A stretch of 64,000 nt of DNA from Actinoallomurus sp040655075. GTDB taxonomy: Bacteria > Actinomycetota > Actinomycetes > Streptosporangiales > Streptosporangiaceae. The position numbers and the translations under genes were made by a program. Location: contig NZ_JBFAJC010000009.1 in NCBI RefSeq assembly GCF_040655075.1, positions 1 to 64,000 on the forward strand, in the 5' to 3' direction. Shown here in pieces: positions 16,271-25,250 of this stretch. Position 1 is the stretch's first letter, and each line of letters begins with the position of its first letter. The notes below the pieces were generated by a model. It was not told the origin of the DNA. It searched no databases and was given only the letters and a program-made list of their open reading frames with translations.

Positions 16271-17113
16271 TCACTGTTCGATGAGCGGGCCGTAGGCGTC
16301 CGGGCGGCGGTCCCGGTAGAACGCCCACTGCTGCCGGACCTCGTCGATCAGGCCGAAGTCGAGGTCGCGGACGACGAGCTCCTCCTCCTTGCCCGAGGCG
16401 ACGTCGCCGACGAAATGGCCGCGCGGGTCGACGAAGTAGCTGGTGCCGTAGAAGTCGTTGTCGCCGTACTCCTCGACTCCGACCCGGTTGATCGCGGCGA
16501 CGAAGTACTCGTTGGCGACCGCGGCGGCGGGCTGCTCCAGCTTCCACAGGTACGACGACAGCCCCCGATGTGTCGCCGACGGGTTGTAGACGAGCTGCGC
16601 GCCGGCCAGGCCGAGGGCGCGCCAGCCCTCCGGGAAGTGCCGGTCGTAGCAGATGTAGACGCCGACGCGGCCGACGGCCGTGTCGAACACCGGCCAGCCC
16701 ACGTTGCCGGGCCGGAAGTAGAACTTCTCCCAGAAGCCCTTGACCTGCGGGATGTGGTGCTTGCGGTACTTGCCGAGGAAGGTGCCGTCCGCGTCGATGA
16801 CGGCCGCGGTGTTGTAGTAGAAGCCGGACTGCTCGATCTCGTAGACGGGCACGACGATGACCATGCCGGTCTCGCGGGCGAGCGCCTGCATCCGTCGTAC
16901 GGTCGGCCCGTCCGGCACCGGCTCGGCCCACCGGTAGTGCTCGGCGTCCTGGACCTGGCAGAAGTACGGAGCGTTGAAGACCTCCTGGAAACCGATGACC
17001 TTCGCACCCTGCGCGGCGGCCGCGCGGGCGTGCTCCTCATGTTTCGCGATCATCGTCTCGGTGTCACCCGTCCAGGTGGCCTGGACAAGGGCCGCGCGCA
17101 CGATCGGGCTCAT
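16271..17113 (-). CDS. beta-ureidopropionase / N-carbamoyl amino acid hydrolase (nitrilase family)
   Basis: A 280-residue CN-hydrolase. The Glu44 (GFQEVFN), Lys118 (GKYRKHHIP) and Cys155 (YICYDRHFPE) triad is intact. The KYRKHHIP and YFRPGN segments are those of bacterial beta-ureidopropionases, which convert N-carbamoyl-beta-alanine to beta-alanine, CO2 and ammonia. It is the first gene of the operon with the dihydropyrimidinase (30 bp gap), LLM oxidoreductase and NCS1 permease. It starts at ATG 17113 with GGAGGGAAG ahead. A 190-bp gap separates it from the LAL regulator upstream and should hold the operon promoter. Confidence 0.9.
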   Translation of the reverse strand: MSPIVRAALVQATWTGDTETMIAKHEEHARAAAAQGAKVIGFQEVFNAPYFCQVQDAEHYRWAEPVPDGPTVRRMQALARETGMVIVVPVYEIEQSGFYYNTAAVIDADGTFLGKYRKHHIPQVKGFWEKFYFRPGNVGWPVFDTAVGRVGVYICYDRHFPEGWRALGLAGAQLVYNPSATHRGLSSYLWKLEQPAAAVANEYFVAAINRVGVEEYGDNDFYGTSYFVDPRGHFVGDVASGKEEELVVRDLDFGLIDEVRQQWAFYRDRRPDAYGPLIEQ

Positions 17114-17303
17114 CGGATCTTCCCTCCGGAAAAGATGTCGTCCTAAGGGCGAAAAGGACAGCGCCCGCCTATGACGGCTGACGCTACGAGCCCGCCGATA
17201 GGACGTACAGTGCCACGCTGTAACGCGATCCTGTCTCCATGTTCCACCACGTCATCTGCGACGATGTGGCCCAGGCACATGTTGCGAACAGAAGTGTCCG
17301 GTG

Positions 17304-19631
17304 TTAATTCCCCGTTCCCTCTTGTTCGATGAGCCAGCGCGCGATCTGTGTTCTGGAGTGGAAGCCGAGTTTGTGGAGGATCCGCTCGACGTGGCCCTCC
17401 GCCGTGCGCTCCGCGACCACGAGCGCGCTGGCGATCTGCCGGTTGCTCATGCCTTTGGCGATGAGCCGGGCGACCTCCGTCTCCCGCCGGGTGAGCGGCG
17501 AGCCCGGAGCGGCGCCCGACGGACCGGAGGAGGGCGAAGGCTGTTCGAGGGCGTAGGCGAGCGCCTCGTCGTCGGGCATCGCGGCCCCGCGCCGGACGGC
17601 GGCCCGGAATGCGTCCTCGCCGAGGGCGGCGCGGACACGGGCCTCGCACTCGTCGTGGTACCGGAGGAGATTTCCGTACCCGGACAGCGGCGCGCTGATC
17701 GCCTGCCAGGTCCGCTGCCGGATCCCCATGAGCACGGCGGCTCTCTCGTGATTCCCGCCCGTGGCGGCGATCCAGGCCAGCACCTCTTCACCGACGGCGA
17801 CGCCCAGCCGGTCGTCGAGCGCGTGGTTGAACCGCAGGCTCTCCTGTTCCAGGGAGGCGGCGCGCGGCAGGTCGCCCTGGCGCCACACCTCGACGCCGAG
17901 CGCGAATGTCGTGTAGCCCTTGTGCCATACCTCCCCGTGGGCGTCGCACACGGCGATGCCCTCCTCCGCGGCGGCGACGGCGCGCGCCGACTCGCCGCGC
18001 AGGGAGTGGGCCAGGGCCAGCCGCATGAGCGAGAGCACCAGACCGGCCAGGTCACCCGTGGTCCGGTGCAGGGCCACCGCCTCCCGATAGCAGGGGATCG
18101 CCGCTTCGACCTGGTTCCGATAAACGGCGATCATCCCTGAGTAGAGCGCGACATACGCCTGGACCGACGTCAGCCCGAGACGCTGCCCGATGGCGCGGCC
18201 CTCCTCGAGCATCGTCCCGGCCGCGTCGAGGTCGCCCTGGATGATGGCGACCCAGGCACAGGTCCACAGGGCCCGAGCCCGGACGGCGTCGGGCCGCGGG
18301 CACGCCGCGAGGCCCCGGTCCAGCCAGTCGCGGCCCTCACCGAGGCAGTAGCCACTGATCCAGTAATAGAGCAGGTCGGTGGCCATGCCCAGGCCGGCCG
18401 GGGCGTCGTCCGGATCGGCATGGTAGTGCTCCAGAGCGGCGCGCAGGTTCGGGTGGTCGGCCCGCAGCCGGGTGAACCACTCCACCTGCGACGAGCCGAA
18501 CAGATTGGCGCACGCGTCGGCGGCCAGTCTCCGGTAGTGATCGCGGTAGCGGCGTCGCAGCGTCGCCTCCTGCCCGGACTCGGCGAGGCGTTCCCGGCCG
18601 TACGCCCGGATGACGTCGAGCAACCGGTATCGGACCCCGGAGGGGCCCTCCTCCCGGATCAGGACGGACTTCTCCACCAGCCCGGTCACCAGGTCGACGA
18701 TCTCCTCCTCGGCGATGCCGTCACCGGAGCAGACCGCCTCGGCCGCAGTGAGGTCCAGGCCGCCGTTGAACACCGAGATCCGCGCCCACAACACGCGCTC
18801 GTTCTCGTCGCACAGCCCGTAGCTCCAGCCGACCAGGGCTCGCAGGGTCTGGTGGCGGGGCAGGACGGCCCTCGAGCTCGCCGACAGCAGCCGGAACCGA
18901 TCGTCGAGCCGGTCGAGCAGCTCGTTCACGGACAACGCCCGCAGCCGTACGGCGGCCAGCTCCAGTGCGAGAGGGATGCCGTCGAGCCGGTGACAGATCC
19001 GCTCGACCACGTCGCGGTTCTCGTCCGTTATCGCGAATTCGGGCACCACCGCCGCGGCCCGGTCCCCGAAGAGACGGATCGCGTCGGAGACGGCGGGCGT
19101 GGAGAGGCGTCCTCCGTCGGCGTCCGGCAGCGCCAGCGGCGGGACGGTGAGCGTCCGCTCGGCGAAGATCCCCAGGGGTTGCCGGCTCGTGGCGAGGATC
19201 CGCAGCTCCGGCACGGCGGCCAACAGGGCATCGGCCAGGACGGCGCACGCCTGCACCAAGTGCTCGCAGTTGTCCAGGACGATCAGTGCCCGGGTGCCGT
19301 CGAGGTGTTCGATGAGCACGTCGAGGGGCGGCCGGGAGGATCGATCGCGGATCTCCAGGGCCTCGACGATGGCATGTACGAGCAGCTCCGGCCGGTCCAG
19401 AGACGCCAGCTCGATGAACCACACTCCGTCGGGGAAGGCCCGCTGCAGGCCGTCGGCGACCTTGAGGGACAGCCGGGTCTTACCGACCCCGCCGGGACCG
19501 GTGAGCGTCACCATCCGGCATTCGGACAGCAGCCGCCGGACGTCGTGGATCTCCTGCCGGCGTCCCACGAAGCTGGTCAACTCCGCGGGCAGGGCCGACG
19601 TTCGGCGTCGGTGCAGGGCGTTGGACGACAT
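17304..19631 (-). CDS. LAL-type LuxR family ATPase regulator
   Basis: A 775-residue regulator. The NTPase part begins SFVGRRQEI with P-loop LTGPGGVGKT (43-52) and Walker B ALIVLDNCEH (Asp120). A winged-helix and TPR-like middle follows, and the last 65 residues are a LuxR helix-turn-helix (LTRRETEVARLIAKGMSNRQ). Such proteins activate transcription in response to small ligands or partners. ATG 19631 has AGGGAAG upstream. It is the last gene of the long GntR-headed catabolic operon, 56 bp after the flavin reductase gene, and stands just before the pyrimidine operon. It could connect the two, which is inference. Confidence 0.85.
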   Translation of the reverse strand: MSSNALHRRRTSALPAELTSFVGRRQEIHDVRRLLSECRMVTLTGPGGVGKTRLSLKVADGLQRAFPDGVWFIELASLDRPELLVHAIVEALEIRDRSSRPPLDVLIEHLDGTRALIVLDNCEHLVQACAVLADALLAAVPELRILATSRQPLGIFAERTLTVPPLALPDADGGRLSTPAVSDAIRLFGDRAAAVVPEFAITDENRDVVERICHRLDGIPLALELAAVRLRALSVNELLDRLDDRFRLLSASSRAVLPRHQTLRALVGWSYGLCDENERVLWARISVFNGGLDLTAAEAVCSGDGIAEEEIVDLVTGLVEKSVLIREEGPSGVRYRLLDVIRAYGRERLAESGQEATLRRRYRDHYRRLAADACANLFGSSQVEWFTRLRADHPNLRAALEHYHADPDDAPAGLGMATDLLYYWISGYCLGEGRDWLDRGLAACPRPDAVRARALWTCAWVAIIQGDLDAAGTMLEEGRAIGQRLGLTSVQAYVALYSGMIAVYRNQVEAAIPCYREAVALHRTTGDLAGLVLSLMRLALAHSLRGESARAVAAAEEGIAVCDAHGEVWHKGYTTFALGVEVWRQGDLPRAASLEQESLRFNHALDDRLGVAVGEEVLAWIAATGGNHERAAVLMGIRQRTWQAISAPLSGYGNLLRYHDECEARVRAALGEDAFRAAVRRGAAMPDDEALAYALEQPSPSSGPSGAAPGSPLTRRETEVARLIAKGMSNRQIASALVVAERTAEGHVERILHKLGFHSRTQIARWLIEQEGTGN

Positions 19632-19687
19632 GGCGCGCACGGGCTTCCCTGGAGTCCGGCCCGGCGTCGGCCGGGCCGGACTCCGGA

Positions 19688-20218
19688 TCAGGGCAGGGGC
19701 CCTTCCCGGGCCGGCTCGAGCCGGGCCCCGTCGTAGAACCCGGCCCCCATGTACACCAGTGGGGCCACGTCGAGACAGGCCGCGGCGAGGACCCGGCCGA
19801 TGAAGATGGTGTGCGTGGCGGCGCGGACGCGTTCGCGGACCTCGGCCTCGAGGCTGGCACACGCTCCGTCGAGGATCGGGCTGCCGTGCTCGCCCATGTG
19901 CCAGTGCACGTCGCGGAACTTGTCGGGGTTCTTGGTCGCGAAGTGCCGGGCCACGCCGGCCTGGTCGCCGGCGAGGAGGTTCACCGCGAACCGCTCCGCA
20001 CGGAACAGCGGTTCGTAGGTCGAGGAGGTCTTGGCCACGCAGACGAGGATCAGCGCCGGGTCGAGCGAGACGCTGGAGAACGCGTTGACGGCGAGGCCGC
20101 GCGGCGCGCCGCGGTCCATGGTCGTGACGATGGTCACGCCGGTGACGAACTTGCGGTGGAACGCACGCAGGTGATCGGCGTCGACGACGGGTGAGGCGAT
20201 GTTCGTGGTGTCTGTCAT
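19688..20218 (-). CDS. flavin reductase family protein (RutF/HpaC-like)
   Basis: A 176-residue FMN-binding split-barrel protein with the family signature FVTGVTIVTT near the start, AVNAFSSVSLDPALILVCV, and FAVNLLAGDQ. Such enzymes reduce free FMN with NAD(P)H and hand it to a two-component monooxygenase. The likely client is the LLM monooxygenase encoded at the head of the same operon. ATG 20218 overlaps the stop of the SnoaL-like gene by four bases (ATGA), so translation is coupled. Confidence 0.87.
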   Translation of the reverse strand: MTDTTNIASPVVDADHLRAFHRKFVTGVTIVTTMDRGAPRGLAVNAFSSVSLDPALILVCVAKTSSTYEPLFRAERFAVNLLAGDQAGVARHFATKNPDKFRDVHWHMGEHGSPILDGACASLEAEVRERVRAATHTIFIGRVLAAACLDVAPLVYMGAGFYDGARLEPAREGPLP

Positions 20219-20640
20219 GTGACGTCCCGGAGGCTCAGGATGCCGAGAGTTGTCAGGAGGTCGCGCGGATCCCAGGTGACCCACTCCTCGGCGATGAGGG
20301 GCCCGTCGAAGCGCGCGATGGTGATGCCGGAGACGACGACCTCGCGTTCGGTGGGCGGCACGTCGAGGAACTCCCCCTGGTGGGTCCCCACGCTGTGCCA
20401 GCGGACCACCGTCTTCTCATTCTCGCTGATGAGGTCGTCGATGGTGGTAATGAGGTCGGGAAACGCCCGCTTGACCATGGTGATGGCCCTCTTCAGGCTC
20501 GCGGCGTCCTGATCTCCGGACTGTGTGTGGCGCGCGTATCCGGGCGCGAGCAGCTCGTCGAGCGCGTCGACCCGGCCGTCGTTCCAGGCGCGGTGCCAGA
20601 CGTCGGCGATCCGCTGCTTCCGGTGCTCAGTGGCGTTCAT
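20215..20640 (-). CDS. SnoaL-like ester cyclase family protein
   Basis: A 141-residue NTF2-fold protein. VWHRAWNDGRVDALDELLAP at the N-terminus and the pattern TVVRWHSVGTHQGEF followed by DVPPTEREV are typical of the SnoaL/ester-cyclase family. Members act as cyclases, hydrolases or isomerases of small carbonyl compounds, and many have no known activity. ATG 20640 follows ACGGGATC. The gene lies 79 bp after the aldehyde dehydrogenase gene and overlaps the flavin reductase gene by four bases, so it belongs to the same operon. Confidence 0.78.
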   Translation of the reverse strand: MNATEHRKQRIADVWHRAWNDGRVDALDELLAPGYARHTQSGDQDAASLKRAITMVKRAFPDLITTIDDLISENEKTVVRWHSVGTHQGEFLDVPPTEREVVVSGITIARFDGPLIAEEWVTWDPRDLLTTLGILSLRDVT

Positions 20641-20719
20641 GATCCCGTCCCGATGGTGCTCGTCGTGCCGGCCGGGCCCGTGGCGTCCCGCCGCCCCGTT
20701 CCACCCCGATCCGCCGGGG

Positions 20720-22216
20720 TCAGCGCATGACGAAGGGGTCGGCCATGGGCTCGTCGCTGGTGTTGATCCAGACGCTCTTGACGCGGGTGTACTCATGAAT
20801 CACCTCGGGTCCGTTCTCCTTGCCGAGGCCGCTCTGCTTGAAACCGCCGAGCGGCGACAGCGGTGACATGGCGCGGTAGGTGTTGACCCACACCGTGCCC
20901 GCGTCGATGGCGGCCGCCATCCGGTGGGCGCGGGCGAGGTCGCGGGTCCAGACGCCGGCCGCCAGCCCGTACGAGGTGGCGTTGGCGAGCGCGACCGCCT
21001 CCTCCTCGTCCCGGAAGCGCATGACGGTCAGTACCGGTCCGAAGATCTCCTCCTGACAGATGCGCATCGTGTTGTCGGTCTCGGTGAAGATCGTCGGCTG
21101 GTAGTACCAGCCGTCCCCGAGTCCTTCGGGTTCGGCGGCGCCGAGCACGACCTTGCCGCCCTCCTCCAGGCCGATCCCGACGTAGTGGCGGACCTTCTCC
21201 AGCTGTTCGCGGAGGGCCAGCGGGCCGAGTTCGGTGGCGTCGTCCAGCGGATCGCCGAGGCGGATCGCGGCCGCCCGCTCGGTGACCAGGCTCAGCACCT
21301 CGTCGTGCACGTCCTCGTGCAGGAACGCGCGCGATCCCGCGACACAGGTCTGCCCGCCGGCGGCGAAGATGCCCGCGACGATCCCCATGGCGGCGCTGCG
21401 CGGGTCCGCGTCGGCGAAGACGATGTTCGGCGACTTGCCGCCGAGCTCGAGGCTGACGCGGGCCAGCCGGGAGCCGGCGATCCCGGCGATGGCCCGCCCG
21501 GTCTCCGTACTGCCGGTGAAAGCGACCTTGTCGACACCCGGATGCTCGACCAGCGCGGCGCCCGCCCCGCGCCCATGCCCGGTGACGACGTTGACGACGC
21601 CGGGCGGGAAACCCGCCTCGTCCAGCAGCGCGACCAGCCCCAGCAGGGAGGCGGAGGTGTGCTCGGACGGTTTGACGACGACGGTGTTGCCGGTCGCGAG
21701 CGCCGGCGCGAGCTTCATAGAGGTGAGCAGCAGTGGGGAGTTCCACGGCGTGATGGCACCGACCACGCCGACCGGCTCGCGCCGCGTGTAGTTGAAGATC
21801 GCGGGATCCATGGTGTGCAGCACCTCGCCGCCGACCTTGTCCGCGATCCCGGCGAAGTAGTAGTAGTACTCCGGCAGCACGGCCAGCTGCCCGCGCATCT
21901 CACGCAGCAGCTTGCCGTTGTCCAGCGACTCGCGCCGGGCGAGCTCCTCGGCGTGCTCGCCGATCAGGTCGCCGAGTCGGCGCAGCAGGCGGCCGCGCCG
22001 GGTGGCGGTCAGTCCGCGCCAGCGCGGGTCTTCGAACGCGGTGCGGGCGGCGCGCACGGCGCGGTCCACGTCGGCGGCGTTCCCGTCGGCCGCCTCGTAC
22101 CAGGGGCGGCCGGTCGCGGGATTGAAGCTGGGGAAGTACTCGCCGCTCTCCGGGGCGACCTGCTCACCGCCGATGTGATGCTGATGCCGTGGAAGGTTCG
22201 TGGCGGATGTCGGCAC
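20720..22216 (-). CDS. NAD(P)-dependent aldehyde dehydrogenase
   Basis: A 498-residue ALDH of normal length. The catalytic cysteine is Cys291 (GGQTCVAGS) and the general base Glu257 (LELGGKS). The PWNSP and FTGSTETG cofactor motifs are present. It likely oxidises an aldehyde formed downstream of the ring-opening monooxygenase of this operon. GTG 22216 is chosen because AGGAG lies five bases upstream; ATG codons at 22231 and 22246 have no ribosome site. With this start the gene overlaps the alpha/beta hydrolase gene by 53 bp, an unusually long overlap that suggests tight coupling. Confidence 0.9.
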   Translation of the reverse strand: MPTSATNLPRHQHHIGGEQVAPESGEYFPSFNPATGRPWYEAADGNAADVDRAVRAARTAFEDPRWRGLTATRRGRLLRRLGDLIGEHAEELARRESLDNGKLLREMRGQLAVLPEYYYYFAGIADKVGGEVLHTMDPAIFNYTRREPVGVVGAITPWNSPLLLTSMKLAPALATGNTVVVKPSEHTSASLLGLVALLDEAGFPPGVVNVVTGHGRGAGAALVEHPGVDKVAFTGSTETGRAIAGIAGSRLARVSLELGGKSPNIVFADADPRSAAMGIVAGIFAAGGQTCVAGSRAFLHEDVHDEVLSLVTERAAAIRLGDPLDDATELGPLALREQLEKVRHYVGIGLEEGGKVVLGAAEPEGLGDGWYYQPTIFTETDNTMRICQEEIFGPVLTVMRFRDEEEAVALANATSYGLAAGVWTRDLARAHRMAAAIDAGTVWVNTYRAMSPLSPLGGFKQSGLGKENGPEVIHEYTRVKSVWINTSDEPMADPFVMR

Positions 22217-22964
22217 TGGCGCTCCTGACATGGGTGAGGATTGCATGGCAGAGCTCGGCGGGCCGCTCGAGCGGCAGCAGGTGCCGTGCTCCGGGGATGA
22301 TCAGGGACCTGGCCCCCGGGATCGCCGCGGCGAGGCGCCGGGTCATCGCGGGCGTGGAGCCGGGATCGTCCGATCCGGTCACGGCCAGGGTGGGGGCGGA
22401 GATCTCGCCGAGGCGGTGCCACAGGTCCCGGTCGGCGGTGGCGAAGACCGCATAGCAGGCGAGGTACGACGCCCGGTCGTTGGCGAGAAGCGTGGCGAGC
22501 ACCTCGCGGCGCAACTGCGGCTCCCGGGCGGTCCACTCGTCGGAGAACCAGCGCTCCACCGCCGCGCGGGCGGCGCCCTTGAAATCGGCGGCGGCCCCCT
22601 CGAGCCGGGCGCGCACCGCGGCGGCCTCATCCTCGCCGCGGCCGGCGACCGAGCTGACCAGCGTGAGGCTGCGCACGCGGGCCGGGGCGGCGAGCGCGAG
22701 CTCCTGGGCGACGAGGGCGCCGAGCGAGAATCCGACGACATGGGAGGAGCCGGCCGCCACCTCGGCGATGTCGGCCGCCAGATCGGCCGCCGTGACGCCC
22801 GGCTCGGCCCGCGGCGAACGGCCGTGACCGCGAAGGTCGACGACCGTGACCCGATGGTGCCGCGTGAGCTCCGGCAGACATCGGTCCCACATCGACCGGT
22901 CGAGCCCGACCCCGTGGATCAGCACGAGGTCCGGGCCCTGCCCGGTCGTCCGGTGCTGGATCAC
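22164..22964 (-). CDS. alpha/beta hydrolase (RutD/enol-lactonase-like)
   Basis: A 266-residue alpha/beta hydrolase. It has the HGVGLD oxyanion strand, DLRGHGRS, nucleophile Ser80 (GFSLGA), acid Asp199 or Asp200 (GSDDPG) and His228 (GARHLLP). These features fit the 3-oxoadipate enol-lactonase/RutD-like group. GTG 22964 overlaps the stop of the preceding DUF1185 gene by four bases. In the operon it probably hydrolyses an amide, carbamate or lactone intermediate made by the LLM monooxygenase. The true substrate is unknown. Confidence 0.85.
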   Translation of the reverse strand: MIQHRTTGQGPDLVLIHGVGLDRSMWDRCLPELTRHHRVTVVDLRGHGRSPRAEPGVTAADLAADIAEVAAGSSHVVGFSLGALVAQELALAAPARVRSLTLVSSVAGRGEDEAAAVRARLEGAAADFKGAARAAVERWFSDEWTAREPQLRREVLATLLANDRASYLACYAVFATADRDLWHRLGEISAPTLAVTGSDDPGSTPAMTRRLAAAIPGARSLIIPGARHLLPLERPAELCHAILTHVRSASADIRHEPSTASASHRR

Positions 22965-23512
22965 TGCTCGCTCGACAGTGGTGCGAGCCGCGCCTGTGGC
23001 CGTCCCTGCGCGGCGGCGGCGAGACCGACGACGATCTCGTCGGCGCGGGGCGCGTCGGCGACCCGCGCCTCGACGGTCTGATGGTGCGACCGCGTCGTCG
23101 CGTCGGTGACGTGCTTGAGCGGAATGTCGAACACGGTCCCCGCCGGGGCGCGTTTCTCGACGGCGGGCAGCAGCGTGGTCGCGTTCGCCGCCGTACGGAA
23201 GTGGTCGCCGAACTTCAGGGTGTGGATCAGCGCGGAGCCGTGCTCGATCTCTCCGTCCAGCCCGACGATCGCGGCCTTGCCGTACGCCTCGACCGGAGCC
23301 CCGAGAGCCTCGACGACACGTGGGGCGAGCAGGGCGCCCAGCTCGGGGGCCACCTTGTCGATCAACGGGCCCAGGTCGTCGACGAATCCCTCGCCCGCCC
23401 AGGGGTTCTCGATGACGGCGAGGACGACCGCGGTGCGGGCGGCGGGCCGTACGGCGTTGCCGCCCTCGGAATGGATCTCTTCGACGAAGGTGACGATCTT
23501 CCGGACGTTCAT
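22961..23512 (-). CDS. amino acid synthesis family protein (DUF1185), copy 2
   Basis: A 183-residue member of the DUF1185 (AA_synth, PF06684) family, whose biochemical function is not established. Shared features with the upstream paralogue are ENPWAGEG, GKAAIVGLDGE, EHGSALIHT, FGDHFR, TRSHHQTVEARV and ADEIVV. ATG 23512 overlaps the stop of copy 1 by four bases and its own stop overlaps the hydrolase start. It has no signal peptide or membrane segment. The conserved DGE-EHGSALIHT block with a TRSH histidine looks catalytic. A role in processing the ring-cleavage product is inferred from the operon only. Confidence 0.8.
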   Translation of the reverse strand: MNVRKIVTFVEEIHSEGGNAVRPAARTAVVLAVIENPWAGEGFVDDLGPLIDKVAPELGALLAPRVVEALGAPVEAYGKAAIVGLDGEIEHGSALIHTLKFGDHFRTAANATTLLPAVEKRAPAGTVFDIPLKHVTDATTRSHHQTVEARVADAPRADEIVVGLAAAAQGRPQARLAPLSSEQ

Positions 23513-24108
23513 GGGGTGGCGCCCTCCAATTCGGTGATCTCGACGGCGGAGTCGGTGGTGCGGTCGCCGATGCGGGCGTTGGGCCGCGAACCGGACGACG
23601 CGGCGGCGATGACGACGATCTCGTCGGGGCGCGGAGCGTCGCCGACCCGGATCTCCACGGTCTGGTAGTGCGAGCGGGTGGCGCTCGCGGTCTTGTGCCA
23701 CATCGGCACGGTGAGCGGTGTGCCCGGAGCGGCGCGCTGCTCGGAGAAGACGATGATCGAGGTACCGTCCACGGCGTCGCGGAGGACATCGCCGAAGTAC
23801 GGGGTGTGGATCAGCGCGGAGCCGTGCTCGGTCTCGCCGTCCACGCCGACGATGGCCGCCTTGCCGAACGCCTCGATCCGGTCGGCGCCGCCCAGCGCCT
23901 CGATCAGCCGGCCGGTCAGCGCCCGGGCGAGGTGGGGCGCCACGTCGCGGACCTCGGGCTGGAGATCGGCGACGTGTCCGCGGCCGTGCCACGGGTTGCG
24001 GATGACCGCGGCGGCCACGGCGCGGCGGCTGATCCGGTCGACCGGGCGGCCGAGTTCGGCGACGACGTCCTCGGTCATCATCACGATCTTGCGGATGAGC
24101 GGGTCCAC
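23509..24108 (-). CDS. amino acid synthesis family protein (DUF1185), copy 1
   Basis: A 199-residue DUF1185 protein, about half identical by eye to the next gene (RNPWHGRG, GKAAIVGVDGE, EHGSALIHT, TRSHYQTVEIRV, RPDEIVV). Two adjacent, translationally coupled and diverged copies suggest a heteromeric complex or two successive related steps. GTG 24108 starts two bases after the stop of the LLM monooxygenase gene. The family has no proven reaction; it recurs beside flavin monooxygenases in catabolic operons as far as I recall. The frame is open further upstream but lies inside the LLM gene. Confidence 0.8.
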   Translation of the reverse strand: MDPLIRKIVMMTEDVVAELGRPVDRISRRAVAAAVIRNPWHGRGHVADLQPEVRDVAPHLARALTGRLIEALGGADRIEAFGKAAIVGVDGETEHGSALIHTPYFGDVLRDAVDGTSIIVFSEQRAAPGTPLTVPMWHKTASATRSHYQTVEIRVGDAPRPDEIVVIAAASSGSRPNARIGDRTTDSAVEITELEGATP

Positions 24109-24110
24109 GG

Positions 24111-25244
24111 TCAGCCGCCCTGTGGCCCGGAGAACTGCGGCATGACCTTCTCGGCGAACAGCTCCAGGCTCCGCATGGCGTTCCGGTGCGGCAGGCCAGG
24201 ATGGGTCGTCCACAGGAGCAGGTGCTGGAGATTGATCTCCTCCCGCAGCTCGGCGATCTTCTCGGCGACGTACTCGGGGGTGCCGACGAGCATGTTGCGC
24301 GGGAACAGGAAGTCGAACGACAGCTCGTGCTCGTCGGTGAGCTCCTCGCCGGCGTTCATGAGGTTGCGCAGCCCCCGCCAGTGCATGATCCACCGGTAGG
24401 TGGTCATCACCGCCTCTTCGAACTCCCGCCGGGCCTGCTCCATCGTGTCGGCGACGTAGACGTCGCGGACCAGCCCGATGCCCTCGCCGAGCGCGTACTC
24501 GCGGCCGGACGCCTCACTCGCGGCGTCCCGGTACAACGCGAAGCGCTCCTTGAGCGCCGAGACCGGCGGAAGCCAGAACATGCCCTGGATGCCGCGCTCG
24601 GCCGCCCACTTGATCGACCGGGGAGAGTCGATGACCTGCCACAGCGGCATGGGCGACTGCAGCGGCCGCGGGGTGACGGCCATCTTGGTGATGACGCCGT
24701 CCTCGGTGTAGTCGGGGGTCGCGGGGGAGAGCGGGTGGCTCCAGCGGACACCCGGGGCGGGGAACTCGTAGAACCGGCCCTTGTGCGCGAAGAACTCACC
24801 GCTCCACGCCTGCTGCATGATCTCGAGGGTCTCCTCGAACAGCGCGCGGTTCTGCTCCTCATCGCGCGGATCGGCCAGCGCGTTGAGGTTCAGGGCCTCC
24901 CGGCCGTACAGCCCCCGGCCGACTCCGACCTCCACCCGGCCGCCGGACAGCCGGTCGAGCATCGCGATGTCCTCCGCGAGGCGCAGCGGATGCCAGAAGG
25001 TGGCGATGTTGGCCGCCTGCCCGATCCGGATGCGGCTCGTACGGGCGGCGATGTCCGCCCCCATGAGCACCGGGTTCGGCGTGATCTCGAATCCTTCGTG
25101 GCCGAAATGGTGCTCGGTGTACCAGATCGACCAGAACCCGGCCTCGTCGGCGGCGCGGGCGAACTCCCGTGCCTCATCCATGACCTGGTGATATTCGCCC
25201 AATCGTCCCGGCGCGCCGAGGTTATGGAAGATCGAGAAGCGCAT
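24111..25244 (-). CDS. LLM class flavin-dependent monooxygenase
   Basis: A 377-residue bacterial-luciferase-like monooxygenase (WYTEHHFGHEGF near residue 41, TSRIRIGQAA, GVGRGLYGRE, MPLWQVIDSP). The EHHF motif marks the FMN-type LLM monooxygenases such as RutA and alkanal monooxygenase rather than the F420-type. A flavin reductase is encoded in the same operon, so a two-component FMNH2-dependent oxygenation of an imported N-heterocycle is the simplest reading. ATG 25244 lies six bases after the gntR stop. Confidence 0.85.
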   Translation of the reverse strand: MRFSIFHNLGAPGRLGEYHQVMDEAREFARAADEAGFWSIWYTEHHFGHEGFEITPNPVLMGADIAARTSRIRIGQAANIATFWHPLRLAEDIAMLDRLSGGRVEVGVGRGLYGREALNLNALADPRDEEQNRALFEETLEIMQQAWSGEFFAHKGRFYEFPAPGVRWSHPLSPATPDYTEDGVITKMAVTPRPLQSPMPLWQVIDSPRSIKWAAERGIQGMFWLPPVSALKERFALYRDAASEASGREYALGEGIGLVRDVYVADTMEQARREFEEAVMTTYRWIMHWRGLRNLMNAGEELTDEHELSFDFLFPRNMLVGTPEYVAEKIAELREEINLQHLLLWTTHPGLPHRNAMRSLELFAEKVMPQFSGPQGG

Positions 25245-25250
25245 AGGGGG

